Shown in pieces: positions 25,761-34,869 of a stretch of 64,000 bases of DNA. The position numbers were made by a program, and so were the translations under genes. The notes under the pieces are model-generated. The model did not search any database and had not been told where the DNA came from. It saw only the letters and a list, made by a program, of their open reading frames with translations. This DNA is from Kitasatospora herbaricolor (GTDB lineage Bacteria > Actinomycetota > Actinomycetes > Streptomycetales > Streptomycetaceae): the NCBI RefSeq assembly GCF_030813695.1, contig NZ_JAUSVA010000002.1, positions 310,001-374,000 of the forward strand, in the 5' to 3' direction. Each line of letters starts with the position of its first letter. Position 1 is the first letter of the stretch.

Positions 25761-25947
25761 CTGCCCGGCCGGGAACAACCTCGACCCTGGGCGCGAGGGA
25801 GCCGACTGCCGGCGGCGGCGCCGCGAGGTCGAAGACGCAAGCGAAGGCGATGACGGTGGTGGTGGGGGCGTCCCGGCCGCCCTCACCACCTCGGGGCTCG
25901 GACCGTGCAGTCTAGTGTCGTCAGGCCCGGGCCAGGCGCAGGACCTC

Positions 25948-27414
25948 TCACCAGTTGGTGAGCAGGAGGTGGTTGAGGAGGAGGGCGAGGACGACCTGGC
26001 TGACGAGCCAGCGGCGATGGTCGCGCGCGGGGAGCAGCGCTGCCGCCGGGAGGAGCCAGATGGTGAGGGGTAGCCAGATGCGTTCCGTCTCGGCCTTGCT
26101 CATGCCGGAGAGGTCGGCGATCAGGATGCTGAGGAGTGCGGCGCAGGCGAGGACGGCGACCGCTTGCGGGGCGCTGGGGGTGCGTCTGCGCAGGTGGTGG
26201 AGGGCCGAGGGTGCGGCGGCCAGTGCGCGGCGGGCTGCGGCGATGACGACGAGGCCGGTGCTGAGGAGGGCGCAGGCGAGGTCGGCCCATACCCAGTAGT
26301 TGTAGGGCCGGATGCCGCCGGCACCTTGGTAGTAGCGTTGGGCGAGCAGTGGGTAGGCCTGCCACCAGGCGAAGCCGGCCAGGGTGAAGGTGGCCACGAC
26401 TGCGGCGGCCCCGAGGACGGCGGCGGGCAGTGGTCTCGCGGTGCGGGCGGTGGCCAGGACGGCGAGGGCCGGGACGGCGAGGAGCGGCAGTCCGTAGGAG
26501 AGGTAGGCGGCGAAGCCGAGCATGAGCCCGGCGCCCAGGGCGGCGGCCAGGGGTCTGGCCGTGGTCCGGATGGCTGCCAGGGCGAGCAGGGCGAGTCCCC
26601 AGGTGGCGACGGCGGTGAAGTATCCGTCGGCGGAGACGCCGATCCAGATCGCGGCCGGGGACAGGGCCAGGAAGGGCGCTGCTCTGCGGGCCGTCGTCTC
26701 GTCGGCCAGGGCCCGGACGGCGAGCAGGACGGCGACGGCTGCCGAGCTGCCGGTGGTGATGCACCAGGTCGCGGCCCAGGCTCCGCCGCCCAGGCCGAGG
26801 CGGTCGAGGCCGACGAAGGTCAGGACGGCGCCGGGCGGGTGTCCGGCGACGTGGGTGGCCCAGGGCTGGGGTTGGGTGCTGAGGATGTGGTGGGTAAAGT
26901 CCCGCAGGGCGGCGGGGATGTCGGTGAAGCGGTTGAGTTCCGAGAGGTATTCGTAGTCGGTGGCCAGTCTGCCTGCGACGCCGCGCTGCCAACCGTCGAC
27001 GAGTGCCAGCGTCCAGGTCCAGGCCATGGCCGTTGCCCAGGTCACCAGCAGGAGCCGGCGCCAGGGCAGGCGCAGGGCGAGGCCGGGCATCCAGGTGATG
27101 CCGAGCACCGCGACCAGCACTGCGGCCGGCGTTCCCGGGCCCCAGTGGGGCAGCCAGTACGCCTGCAGGGGTGGCCACGGCACGTGGAGGGTTCCGTCGG
27201 TGCGCTGGATCTCGGCCCCGATCAGGACCGCCGCCGCGATCAGCAGGATGCCGGCGCCGGCGGCCACCACGTCCGCCCGCCGGCCGCTTCGCGCCGGGTG
27301 CGTCTTGTTGCCTTCGGGGTCGGTGTCCACGATCGTGTCGTGCTCGGGTGCAGGCTCGGGCTGCTCGACGTGCAGTCGTTGGTGTTCTGCCGCGCTCGGG
27401 TGGGAGTCGGTCAT
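25948..27414 (-). CDS. Polytopic membrane protein, glycosyltransferase-like
   Basis: The 488-residue protein has an acidic cytoplasmic N-terminus and then about eleven hydrophobic segments. Examples are VVAAGAGILLIAAAVLIGAE, AAVLVAVLGITWMPGLAL and LLLVTWATAMAWTWTLAL. The extracytoplasmic loop with ATDYEYLSELNRFTDIPAAL and HVAGHPPG is typical of C-type glycosyltransferases using lipid-linked sugars, where an acidic residue in the first loop is catalytic. ATG 27414 overlaps the stop of the upstream methyltransferase, making it the last gene of a four-gene operon. The substrate is unknown; mannosyl or arabinosyl transfer is only a guess. Confidence 0.75.
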   Translation of the reverse strand: MTDSHPSAAEHQRLHVEQPEPAPEHDTIVDTDPEGNKTHPARSGRRADVVAAGAGILLIAAAVLIGAEIQRTDGTLHVPWPPLQAYWLPHWGPGTPAAVLVAVLGITWMPGLALRLPWRRLLLVTWATAMAWTWTLALVDGWQRGVAGRLATDYEYLSELNRFTDIPAALRDFTHHILSTQPQPWATHVAGHPPGAVLTFVGLDRLGLGGGAWAATWCITTGSSAAVAVLLAVRALADETTARRAAPFLALSPAAIWIGVSADGYFTAVATWGLALLALAAIRTTARPLAAALGAGLMLGFAAYLSYGLPLLAVPALAVLATARTARPLPAAVLGAAAVVATFTLAGFAWWQAYPLLAQRYYQGAGGIRPYNYWVWADLACALLSTGLVVIAAARRALAAAPSALHHLRRRTPSAPQAVAVLACAALLSILIADLSGMSKAETERIWLPLTIWLLPAAALLPARDHRRWLVSQVVLALLLNHLLLTNW

Positions 27415-28247
27415 CGGATGCGGCCCTTCGAGGCGCGACCTGCTGCGGGTGCGACAGCTCCGGACTCGGTCGTGAAGCTCGGCGCGCCGTCATCGCCGCC
27501 GGGCCGGCGGCCGGTGCGGACGCCGGCGTTGTCGTCGAAGGACACAGTGAGCGGTTCCTGCTCGTCGCCGGTGGCCGGGGTGAGGGAAAGGAAGCGCCGG
27601 CCGCCGGCGGACCACTGCTCGCACAGGCGCATCCCCGCCCGAAGCGCGACCTGCCGGCCGGCACGGGGGCCCAGGCGTGCCCAGGGGAAGGGAGCGCTGC
27701 GCTGTCCCTCGCCGTCCTCCAGTCGTACGGTCAGTCGCTCGTGTGTTTCATGTGGCTCGACCTCCAGGAGGAGCAGACCTCTGGGATCGAGCAGTTGGCG
27801 CACCCGGCGCAGCAGGGTGAGGGGGTCGCCGCCGATCCCGATGCTTCCGTCGGCGAGGATCACGGTGCCCCAGCGTCCTTCGCCGGGGAGCGTCTCGAAG
27901 ACGCTGGCCGTCAGTACGGTGGCGCCTGCGGCGCGGGCGAGTGCGCCGGCGCTCGGGGTGACGTCCACGCCGAGCACCTCGGTGCCGCGCCGGGTCAGGG
28001 CGGCGACGAGGCGACCCGGGCCGCAGCCCACGTCCAGTACCGGGGCGCGGCACCGGTCCAGCAGCGGCTGATCGGCACCTGCGGCTTCGCAGCGCCAGCG
28101 ATGTACGTCCAGGGGGAGCAACGTCCCTTCCGCCGTGCGCAGTGCCAGCCGTGGAGCGGTCGCGCGCAGGGCCTCGGCGAAGAGGTCGGCGGGCCTGCGC
28201 GGCACGCGATTGGCCGAGTCGACGGCGTCCTGGGGAGGGTGCGTCAC
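27411..28247 (-). CDS. Class I SAM-dependent methyltransferase
   Basis: The N-terminal part holds the Rossmann motif VLDVGCGPGRLVAALTRRG near residues 70-88, followed by EVLGVDVTPSAGALARAAGA. The post-motif GRWGTVILADGSIGIGGDPL and LLDPRGLLLLEVEPH blocks complete a class I fold. The C-terminus (GAPSFTTESGAVAPAAG) is low in complexity. The start overlaps the upstream membrane-protein gene by four bases and the stop overlaps the downstream one. The methyl acceptor cannot be predicted, but the operon suggests a role in a membrane-associated pathway. Confidence 0.85.
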   Translation of the reverse strand: MTHPPQDAVDSANRVPRRPADLFAEALRATAPRLALRTAEGTLLPLDVHRWRCEAAGADQPLLDRCRAPVLDVGCGPGRLVAALTRRGTEVLGVDVTPSAGALARAAGATVLTASVFETLPGEGRWGTVILADGSIGIGGDPLTLLRRVRQLLDPRGLLLLEVEPHETHERLTVRLEDGEGQRSAPFPWARLGPRAGRQVALRAGMRLCEQWSAGGRRFLSLTPATGDEQEPLTVSFDDNAGVRTGRRPGGDDGAPSFTTESGAVAPAAGRASKGRIR

Positions 28248-29059
28248 TGTCGTCCTCCTTGTGTTGCGCCGTGGTGCAGGTGCCTTTGGCGTCGTGCTCG
28301 TCGCACGAGCAGTGCCGCGGTTCCCGCGGCCACCAGGGCGGCGGCCGCGATCGCGGGGCCGGTACGTCGCCTGACCGGGGCCGGGGGGTGGGGGGCCTGG
28401 GGCCGGGCGGAGGCGGTGTCGGGGGAAGGGGATGGTCGTGCAGGAAGGGCGTTGGCGTCGCCGGGGACGGGTGGTGCGCCGGTGGCGGGGGTGGGGAGGA
28501 CGTCCGGTTCGCTTCCTGCCCCCGCAGGCGGTTCCGGCTCCGATTCTGGGGCGGTCCGGGGCCGGTGTTGGCGGGCACCGCGTCGCCCTGACAGGAGACG
28601 CGCGGCGAGCAGCAGGGCGGAGGCCCCGAACAGGGTGGCGGTGATCAGCAGCCAGCGGCCCAGGTAGATGTTCTCGGAGAGTGCGGTGGCGCCGGGGTAG
28701 GGCTCGGAGAGGTCGAGGATGAGGGGGAACCAGACCAGCAGGAGCAGGAGGGCAAGGAAGGCCGGCACCCGGACATGGTTGACGGCTCCGTTCCTCCCGA
28801 GGTGGCCGGACGTGGTGGTGCGGGGTGGGAGGGCGGCTTGGGTGGTGAGGTCGGCGCCGGAGTAGAGCGGGACGAGGACGAGGTCGTGCAGGAGCGCGCC
28901 GCCGATGAACCAGAGGGCGACCTTGAGGGTCTGGCCGCTGAGGAGCTGAACGGCGGCATAGGTGGCGAGGGCGAAGCAGGCGGCCATGAGGAGCAGGTGC
29001 AGGGGGTGGGCGCCGTACCAGTGACGGAAGCGGTCCGGTGCGGGTGGGCGTCGGTTCAC
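28244..29059 (-). CDS. Membrane protein with Pro-rich tail
   Basis: The 271-residue product has four to five membrane segments: LHLLLMAACFALATYAAVQL, KVALWFIGGALLHDLVLVPL, VPAFLALLLLLVWFPLILDL, WLLITATLFGASALLLAARL and near the end AIAAAALVAAGTAALLV. Between the last two lies a 90-residue Pro/Ala-rich linker. It sits five bases after the molybdopterin oxidoreductase and overlaps the methyltransferase. I recall similar proteins as constant neighbours of cytochrome-fused oxidoreductases in Streptomyces. Function is unknown. Confidence 0.7.
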   Translation of the reverse strand: MNRRPPAPDRFRHWYGAHPLHLLLMAACFALATYAAVQLLSGQTLKVALWFIGGALLHDLVLVPLYSGADLTTQAALPPRTTTSGHLGRNGAVNHVRVPAFLALLLLLVWFPLILDLSEPYPGATALSENIYLGRWLLITATLFGASALLLAARLLSGRRGARQHRPRTAPESEPEPPAGAGSEPDVLPTPATGAPPVPGDANALPARPSPSPDTASARPQAPHPPAPVRRRTGPAIAAAALVAAGTAALLVRRARRQRHLHHGATQGGRQ

Positions 29060-29063
29060 CGGG

Positions 29064-30545
29064 TCACGTCCGGAAGGTGAGGTTGCCGACCCATTTGGTG
29101 TTGTTGACGCCTGGGTTGGCGGGAACGATGATCCGTGCCGGGTAGCCGTGGTCCGGGGACAGGTCGGCGCCGTTGACGTGCAGGGCCAGCAGGGAGCGGG
29201 GGTCGCGGATCTGGTTGGCCGCCAGCAGCACCTTGCTGAAGGACCCGCCGCGTTGGACGGACTCCACCAGGACGCTGCCGGCGTCCGGCAGCCCGGCGAG
29301 CGCGGCGAGGTCTGCCAGGCGCAGGCCCGACCACATCTGGTCCTCGGTGGACCAGCCCTCCACGCAGGCGATCGGCAGCGCCGCCGTGAACCGGGGCATC
29401 GCCAGCAGTGCGTCGCGGGTGAAGGTCAGGGTGCCGGCCGGGCCGTGGATGTTCAGCCGCCAGGCGGGCCCGATGTCCTCGCCCGTGATACCGACGGCGG
29501 CGGCGGTCTTGTTGACCTGGAAGCCGTTCGGACCGTCGGAGGGGTTGCGGTTGTGCGGGGCGAGCAGGGCAGTGCGCCGCCAGGGGCCGCCGATGCTCTG
29601 GCCTGCCGTCACCGCGAGCAACGCGAGGGAGCCAGCGCCGGTCAGGGCCAGGGCGCCGCGTCGGCTCATGGTCGCCGCGCGGGCATCGGCCGCGACGAGA
29701 CCGGAGTCGTCGGGCGGTTCCGGCACCGTGTGTGCGGTGTCCGTACGCAGGACCTCGGCGAGGCGGCGCGACCGCAGCGCGCGCCACATCCGGTTCAGAC
29801 GCAGGGCGACGTGCACGGCGAACGCGGCGATGAACACCCAGGCGCCGTAGAAGTGCAAGGGGTAGAAGGAGCCGGGGATGATGTAGTGCAGTTGGATGTT
29901 GAGGATGCCGGTGGCGAACTCGAAGATCACACCGCCGACGAGAAGAAGCAGCGAGAGCCGCTCCACGGCGTGGGCCGGACTACGGGTGGGCGGCCACTCG
30001 AAGAGCTTGGGAATGACCGACCAGAGCTTGGCGAGGACGACCGGTACGAGGACGACGCCGAGGGTGACGTGGACGCCCTGGGTGAGTCGATAGAGCCAGG
30101 AGGGGTCGGTGGGCCAGGTGAAGAGGTAGAAGCCGAGGATCCCCTTGCCCGGGGTCTGGTCGTTCACCGCGCCGAGTCGCGGGTTGTAGGCGGCGTAGGA
30201 CAGCAGCCCTGTGACGAACAGGACGCCGATCCCCGCCAGCAGCACCAGGCCGAGGACGGCAGTCAGCCACGGCCCGCGGATCGGTGAGCGCCAGAACCCG
30301 GGCTCGAACGGCCCCGGCGGGCGGGGCGGGTCTTTCGCCAACGCGACCGCCCGCCCCACCAGCACACCGACCCGGCCGGACGGGCTACCGTCCTCCTCGG
30401 ATGTCCCGGGCACGGTCGGCCTCGGGGCCGCGGAGGCCGCGCCGGGGCCCGGGCCTGCGGGACGGACGCCCTCTCCCACCGGGCCACCCGGACGGACACC
30501 ACTGTCGGTGACGTCGGGGCCTTCGCGGTTCTCTTCACCTGACAC
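29064..30545 (-). CDS. Membrane cytochrome b-like/SUOX-type molybdopterin oxidoreductase
   Basis: This is the first gene of the four-gene operon. After a disordered N-terminus (residues 1-75), residues about 90-260 form a four-helix b-type cytochrome-like domain (PWLTAVLGLVLLAGIGVLFV, THVTLGVVLVP-like and YPLHFYGAWVFIAAFAVHVA). Its conserved His residues could bind heme. A twin-arginine-like MSRRGALALTGAGSLALLA follows at about 293. Then comes a sulfite-oxidase/YedY-type molybdopterin domain whose Cys in IACVEGWST would ligate molybdenum. It closes with GVNNTKWVGNLTF. It may move electrons between quinone and an extracytoplasmic substrate such as methionine sulfoxide; the substrate is not shown by sequence. 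Confidence 0.85.
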   Translation of the reverse strand: MSGEENREGPDVTDSGVRPGGPVGEGVRPAGPGPGAASAAPRPTVPGTSEEDGSPSGRVGVLVGRAVALAKDPPRPPGPFEPGFWRSPIRGPWLTAVLGLVLLAGIGVLFVTGLLSYAAYNPRLGAVNDQTPGKGILGFYLFTWPTDPSWLYRLTQGVHVTLGVVLVPVVLAKLWSVIPKLFEWPPTRSPAHAVERLSLLLLVGGVIFEFATGILNIQLHYIIPGSFYPLHFYGAWVFIAAFAVHVALRLNRMWRALRSRRLAEVLRTDTAHTVPEPPDDSGLVAADARAATMSRRGALALTGAGSLALLAVTAGQSIGGPWRRTALLAPHNRNPSDGPNGFQVNKTAAAVGITGEDIGPAWRLNIHGPAGTLTFTRDALLAMPRFTAALPIACVEGWSTEDQMWSGLRLADLAALAGLPDAGSVLVESVQRGGSFSKVLLAANQIRDPRSLLALHVNGADLSPDHGYPARIIVPANPGVNNTKWVGNLTFRT

Positions 30546-31284
30546 TGCCGAGTCCCAACGTCACCTGTCGAAGATCGGGGTCCTACGGGCTCCCGCAACG
30601 CGATTCTCCGAGACGCCGCGCGCCAACCCCCGCTCATCCGAACCGGTGGGCTGCGCTACCCCTCCTACGGCCCAACCCAGCAGACAAGCAGGCCGGACAC
30701 GGATCAGTCCCCATGGCTCTCAGACGCGAGGGCACGGCGTACCGGCATGAGCCCGCTGTCGCCGGTCTCTGAAAATTGACCCCATTCAGCTCCGAAAGGG
30801 GTGCCTTCGGGCCGGCAGGCCCTCGACGCCCCCCGTTGTACCGTCCACAGGTGAGTGCGGGCCGACGGTCCGGGAGCGGTGGCGGATTGCCAGCTGGAGT
30901 GGCGGCCGAGGTGTGCACCGGCGAGGCGGGCCGCTGAGTGCTGTGGTGGCCCGGGACACCTCCCGGGCCACCCCGAGCACGGCCGGGCACTGCTGGGAGC
31001 CCGAGCCGAGTACGGCGCGGCCCGGCCAACCGGGGGGATCGGTGGCCGAGCCGCAAAGCCAGGTGCTGTCACACCCGCTCCTCGACCATAGGCCCGGTCC
31101 GGGAGAAGCGGGCGGGACGCACCGGCACCTTCGTGGCCTTCACCCGGGCGGCGCACGAACGGCAGCGGCCTCCACCCGGCCGGGTGGGCCGGGTGGCCGC
31201 ACCGGCGCGCGCCGGCCGGTCGGGGCGCCTAGCGTCGCCGGTGAGGGGCGGAACTCGCCGTCCCCGTACCGAAAGTGATCCCCC
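30546..31284. other. Intergenic region, no gene seen
   Basis: About 740 bases between divergent units. Frames are shadows. One A+T-richer patch, CTGAAAATTGACCCCATTC at about 30771-30789, could be a promoter or an IS scar. The right end must hold the promoter of the 31285 gene. Confidence 0.45.
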
Positions 31285-31584
31285 ATGAACAAGCGCATAG
31301 CCCGGACGCTGGCCACCACCGTGCTCGCCGCCGGCATCGTCGCCGTCCCGGCCGCCGGCTCCGCCTTCGCCGTCGGCCACGGCAACCGCAGCTCCGAGCA
31401 GTTCTACAACCACCAGGTGCAGGCCGGCACCGAGCACGTGTACTACAGCGAGAGCACCACGTACTACGCCGGGAACGACTGCGACGAGTACGGCCGCAAC
31501 GGCTACGGGCAGCAGGGCGGCTACGGCCACCAGAACGGCTACCACGGTGGCGGCATCCTGGGCCTGGGCCTGCTCGGCCTGTAA
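31285..31584 (+). CDS. Small secreted Tyr/Gly-rich protein
   Basis: The 99-residue product has a textbook Sec signal peptide (MNKRIARTLATTVLAAGIVA, cleavage near SAFA-VG). Its mature part is rich in Tyr, Gly, Asn and His (EYGRNGYGQQGGYGHQNGYH) and ends in a hydrophobic GGGILGLGLLGL. There is one Cys. The composition resembles cell-surface or aerial-hyphae proteins of actinomycetes but it lacks the chaplin motif. It is expected to be exported and possibly aggregation-prone. It stands alone. Confidence 0.75.
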   Translation: MNKRIARTLATTVLAAGIVAVPAAGSAFAVGHGNRSSEQFYNHQVQAGTEHVYYSESTTYYAGNDCDEYGRNGYGQQGGYGHQNGYHGGGILGLGLLGL

Positions 31585-31838
31585 CACCGCAGCACCTCCA
31601 CCGGCCCTGAGGCCGAAGGAGGCGGGGCCCCACCCGTGAAGTGCCGGAGCCCCGCCCCGCGCGCACAGCCGCCCCAGAAGCCGGCCCGCGCACGCAACCC
31701 CCATTCGCCGCCCGCAGAACCCCGGACTGCCCCCGGGACCAGCAATCACCCGGACAGCCCACAAACATTTCGCACCTGCATAATGTGTGCATCTGTGCCC
31801 TGGCGTGCCGAACCACCACCGCCGGGCACGGCCCTACG

Positions 31839-32147
31839 ATGACGGCCGTGACGAACAACCGGCCCGACGACCTTCCGGAGCCGACACCCACCCCGGCCGA
31901 ACTACGCCTCGCCTGGCAGCGGGCCAAAGCCCTGTGGAGCTCGGACCCCGATGACGACGACGCATACAGCGCGTTCATCAACGCCGGCACCGCCCTCTAC
32001 CGCAATCCGCCCCAGGCGGCCGCCACCACGGTCCCGAGATCCGGCACCGACACGCCCCGAGCACCCAGCGACACGACGCTCCCCGCCTACCTGCGCCTCA
32101 GCCCCCTGCACCAACGCTCCCAGCCGTGGCACGCACCAACACCCTGA
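31839..32147 (+). CDS. Hypothetical protein (102 aa)
   Basis: ATG 31839 (or GTG 31848) opens a protein with a helical N-terminal half (TPAELRLAWQRAKALWSSDP, DDAYSAFINAGTALY). Its C-terminal half is Thr/Pro-rich and probably disordered. An A+T-rich CATAAT at about 31780 could be its -10 element. The ribosome-binding site is weak. No family or function is recognised. Confidence 0.5.
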   Translation: MTAVTNNRPDDLPEPTPTPAELRLAWQRAKALWSSDPDDDDAYSAFINAGTALYRNPPQAAATTVPRSGTDTPRAPSDTTLPAYLRLSPLHQRSQPWHAPTP

Positions 32148-32563
32148 TCGGGCAGCACTGGACGCTCCTGGGCCGTACTTGCCCTGCCGGTGGCACGAGT
32201 TCCAGGTCGGCGGTGGCGCGCGGCCCGGGCCCGGCCATGCCGCCGCCGGTCACGGCCGAAGACGCCGCCGCCCGCCCGCACCCTCATCGCCGTCCGGGCG
32301 CGGAGGCGCAGGCACCTGCCGCCCCTCGCCGTCGGCCCGGCCCTCGACCCGCGGCTCCTCCCCCACATACTCTCCCCCTCCTGAGTCAGGCCCAAGACCT
32401 GCAGCAGCAGAAGGCAGTCCTCCTCGTCGCGGGCGTAGGAGGCCACCACCGACCAGGCCCGACGCGCCACCGGCCCCGGCACCTGGAGCCTCTCACCGGC
32501 CACCGGCTCAACAGCGTCGACGAGCCTCTGGAGGTCATCGGTACCAGCCACGCAGGACCGCAT
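32087..32563 (-). CDS. Hypothetical protein, 3' part uncertain
   Basis: The N-terminal 65 residues are well-formed helical coding sequence (DDLQRLVDAVEPVAGERLQV, RRAWSVVASYARDEEDCLLL, LQVLGLTQEGE). After about base 32370 this frame becomes Arg-rich, while another frame reads EYVGEEPRVEGRADGEGRQV, and stops near 32258. A frameshift or an alternative 3' end is likely, so the true protein may have about 105 residues. It follows two other small genes on the same strand. Function is unknown. Confidence 0.4.
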   Translation of the reverse strand: MRSCVAGTDDLQRLVDAVEPVAGERLQVPGPVARRAWSVVASYARDEEDCLLLLQVLGLTQEGESMWGRSRGSRAGPTARGGRCLRLRARTAMRVRAGGGVFGRDRRRHGRARAARHRRPGTRATGRASTAQERPVLPDQGVGACHGWERWCRGLRRR

Positions 32564-32686
32564 CAGCCACCCGGCACCAGCACCAAGGGGTCACACCTCA
32601 CCGCCAGGAAGCCGCCCCGGGTCCGGACTTCGACCGAAAGGCGAGCGGGCCGAGCACCCTCGCACCGGGCCGGCACCCGCCGGTGG

Positions 32687-33106
32687 TCAGCGCGTCTGGC
32701 CGCGCTTGTTCATCCCGACCTCGGCGATGTGATCCACACCGTCCGCCAGGGCCTCGCGCACGAGCCGCTCCCTCTCGGTCAACCGACGGTGATAGCCGTC
32801 GTCGTAGGCCTCCACGACCTGGAGCGTCCACATCAGCACGTCGGCGCCCTGCAGCACGTCCGCTCCCTGCACCTCGCGCTCCACCAGATCGGCCTGCTCA
32901 CCGCGCCCGGCCTCCGGCAGCGCCTTCACAGCCTCGCCGACCATCCGGTCCGCACCACCGATCAGCTGATGAAAGTCGTACAACCGCCACCGCGCCCGCT
33001 GCGTCGTCTCCAACGCCTGCGACAGCAGACCCAGCGCCTGGACCGTCGCACCGTCCATCCCTGCCGGACGGACATGCCGCGGGACCTCTTCGTTGCCGCT
33101 CACCAT
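32687..33106 (-). CDS. Helical hypothetical protein (139 aa)
   Basis: The product is almost entirely helical: VQALGLLSQALETTQRARWR, LYDFHQLIGGADRMVGEAVK and AYDDGYHRRLTERERLVREA. Coding statistics are strong. It has no membrane segment or signal. It lies between two other small minus-strand genes (33395-33736 and 32087-32563), probably transcribed together. The charged helices suggest a coiled-coil or oligomeric protein. No family is recognised. Confidence 0.65.
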   Translation of the reverse strand: MVSGNEEVPRHVRPAGMDGATVQALGLLSQALETTQRARWRLYDFHQLIGGADRMVGEAVKALPEAGRGEQADLVEREVQGADVLQGADVLMWTLQVVEAYDDGYHRRLTERERLVREALADGVDHIAEVGMNKRGQTR

Positions 33107-33394
33107 GCCTACCTCACTCGCCCAGGGCCGTGTCGTGCAACGGAAGTGAGCCGGTTGCCGGAGCGGGCGATTCCTGGAGATTCGCCAGCCGGGCCCAGGT
33201 CACTGCGGCATGCAAGTGGCCGGCCACCCGCGTCTGGCTCCTTCCCACAGTCCTGCACCACTACCGTTCCACGAGGGTGAACCTGCTCCTCGACGTGTTG
33301 GACCTCGCCCTGCGGCGGGTGCAGGCCGGGGCCGGCGCCGACCGACAGGCGGCCGGCAAAGTCGGCCCCTTCGCCCCCGGTCGCCGCTGCCAGG

Positions 33395-33736
33395 TCAGGG
33401 CCGTTCGTCGTGGTGCCCGCACACCCACGCCAGCGCCGCGAACGCACCCAGCACCAGATCCACCTCCGCGCCCGGGGTCGCACCCGCCCGCAGCCGCACC
33501 TCCGCAGCCTGGCACTCCGCAAGCAACTGCGACCGGCACGGCCCCACCAAGCCCATCGCCTCGTCCCCCGTCACCGGCGCCACCGCCCGGGTACCCACCG
33601 CCCACCGGTAGGCCTGCAGCAAGCCCTGCTCGAAGGCCGTCCACGGCCTTCGGCGCGTGCTGAGTTCCTCCAAGGCGGCGAACACCTCATCGGCCGCACG
33701 AACGCCCACCACCATCGTCGCGCCCTGCATCGTCAT
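33395..33736 (-). CDS. Helical hypothetical protein (about 113 aa)
   Basis: I prefer the Met at 33736 (MTMQGATMVVGVRAADEVFA); a start at 33766 adds ten residues. Helices include AALEELSTRRRPWTAFEQGL and RSQLLAECQAAEVRLRAG. The C-terminus VDLVLGAFAALAWVCGHHDE is semi-hydrophobic. It is the first of three small same-strand genes. No function is inferred. Confidence 0.6.
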   Translation of the reverse strand: MTMQGATMVVGVRAADEVFAALEELSTRRRPWTAFEQGLLQAYRWAVGTRAVAPVTGDEAMGLVGPCRSQLLAECQAAEVRLRAGATPGAEVDLVLGAFAALAWVCGHHDERP

Positions 33737-33766
33737 ACCCACGACGCTACGGCCCGACATCAGCAC

Positions 33767-34362
33767 ACGTCCCCTCTCGCTGCGCCGGCCGGAGGAACAG
33801 CAGCAACAGCCGCAGCCTCAGAAGGCGACGACCGAGAAGTCGATCATCAATGTGGCGAACACCGGCGAACCACGAGGGTGCGGCGCAGCGCCGTGCCCAG
33901 CGGCGTCCAGCCCCAAGAGGCCATCAAGGTCGAGTTCGCCGCCGCCTGCCTCGACGACCGTCCTGGTGTGTCTGTCCGCAGCCTGGCGATGCCCGCGTGG
34001 CCAGCCCAGTGGGGCGGGGACGGCCGGGGCGTACGTCCCGGCCGTCCCACTCGGCCGCTGTGCGGGGCCCGGGCCGTGGGGGTGTACGTCCGGGCCGGCT
34101 CGTAGGCGTGCCGTGCCGCGTCCCGATGGGGACGCTCCGGTTCAACGAACAGTTCCCCTGGAAGGAACGGGCGCCGGCGCGAGCCCGGACGACGGCTCAC
34201 CACCCGGGCCACGAACCGCCCTGGATCCGCCTGGCCGCTCACCGGCCGCACCTGGGATGCGGGCCCGACCTGAAAAGCGCAGGGTGGGCACCACAGCTGC
34301 TCCCTGAGCCATCCGTCCCGGACGCCCTTCATGGATCCAGGGTGAGGGGGAAGACGCAGGCC
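33767..34362. other. Intergenic region, no gene seen
   Basis: About 600 bases without a supported gene. Open frames are low-complexity shadows. It holds the promoter regions of the divergent 33736 gene and of tspO. Confidence 0.45.
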
Positions 34363-34869
34363 ATGAGGATCATCAGCGAACGATCACAGCCACCGGCCCG
34401 CCGCCGCTGGCCGGTGTATGCGGCAACCACGGCGGCCGTGACCGCGAGTGCGGTCATCGGCGGGCGGGCCGTGGACCCCGACAGCGCCTGGTACCGGTCC
34501 CTGGCCAAACCGGCATGGCAACCCCCCTCCTGGGCGTTCGGCGCCGTGTGGACCCCGCTCTACGCCTCCATCGCCTGGGCCGGCGCCCGCGCCCTGCTCG
34601 CCGCCCAGCCCCGCGACCGCCGCGCCCTCGCCACCAGCCTGGGCGTCAACCTCTCCCTCAACACCGCCTGGAACTGGGTGTTCTTCCACTACCGCAGCCC
34701 AACCGCCGCGCTGGCGGGCACCGCCCTGCTCGACATCAGCAACGCCGACCTCATCCGCCGCACCACCACCATCGACCCCGTCGCCGGCGCGGCACTCACC
34801 CCCTACGCCGCCTGGTGCGCCTTCGCCACCGCCCTCAACGCCGACATCGCCCGGCACAACCGCCGTTGA
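34363..34869 (+). CDS. tspO: TspO/MBR family tryptophan-rich sensory protein
   Basis: ATG 34363 gives a 168-residue protein of normal family length with five membrane helices. Conserved blocks are SLAKPAWQPPSWAFGAVWTP (loop after helix 1), LYASIAWAGARAL, NTAWNWVFFHYRSPTAALA and the terminal PYAAWCAFATALNADIARHN. TspO proteins bind porphyrins and cholesterol-like ligands and modulate oxidative-stress and tetrapyrrole responses in bacterial membranes. The gene stands alone between two stretches without genes. GGGGAAG 12 bases upstream is the likely ribosome-binding site. Confidence 0.93.
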   Translation: MRIISERSQPPARRRWPVYAATTAAVTASAVIGGRAVDPDSAWYRSLAKPAWQPPSWAFGAVWTPLYASIAWAGARALLAAQPRDRRALATSLGVNLSLNTAWNWVFFHYRSPTAALAGTALLDISNADLIRRTTTIDPVAGAALTPYAAWCAFATALNADIARHNRR

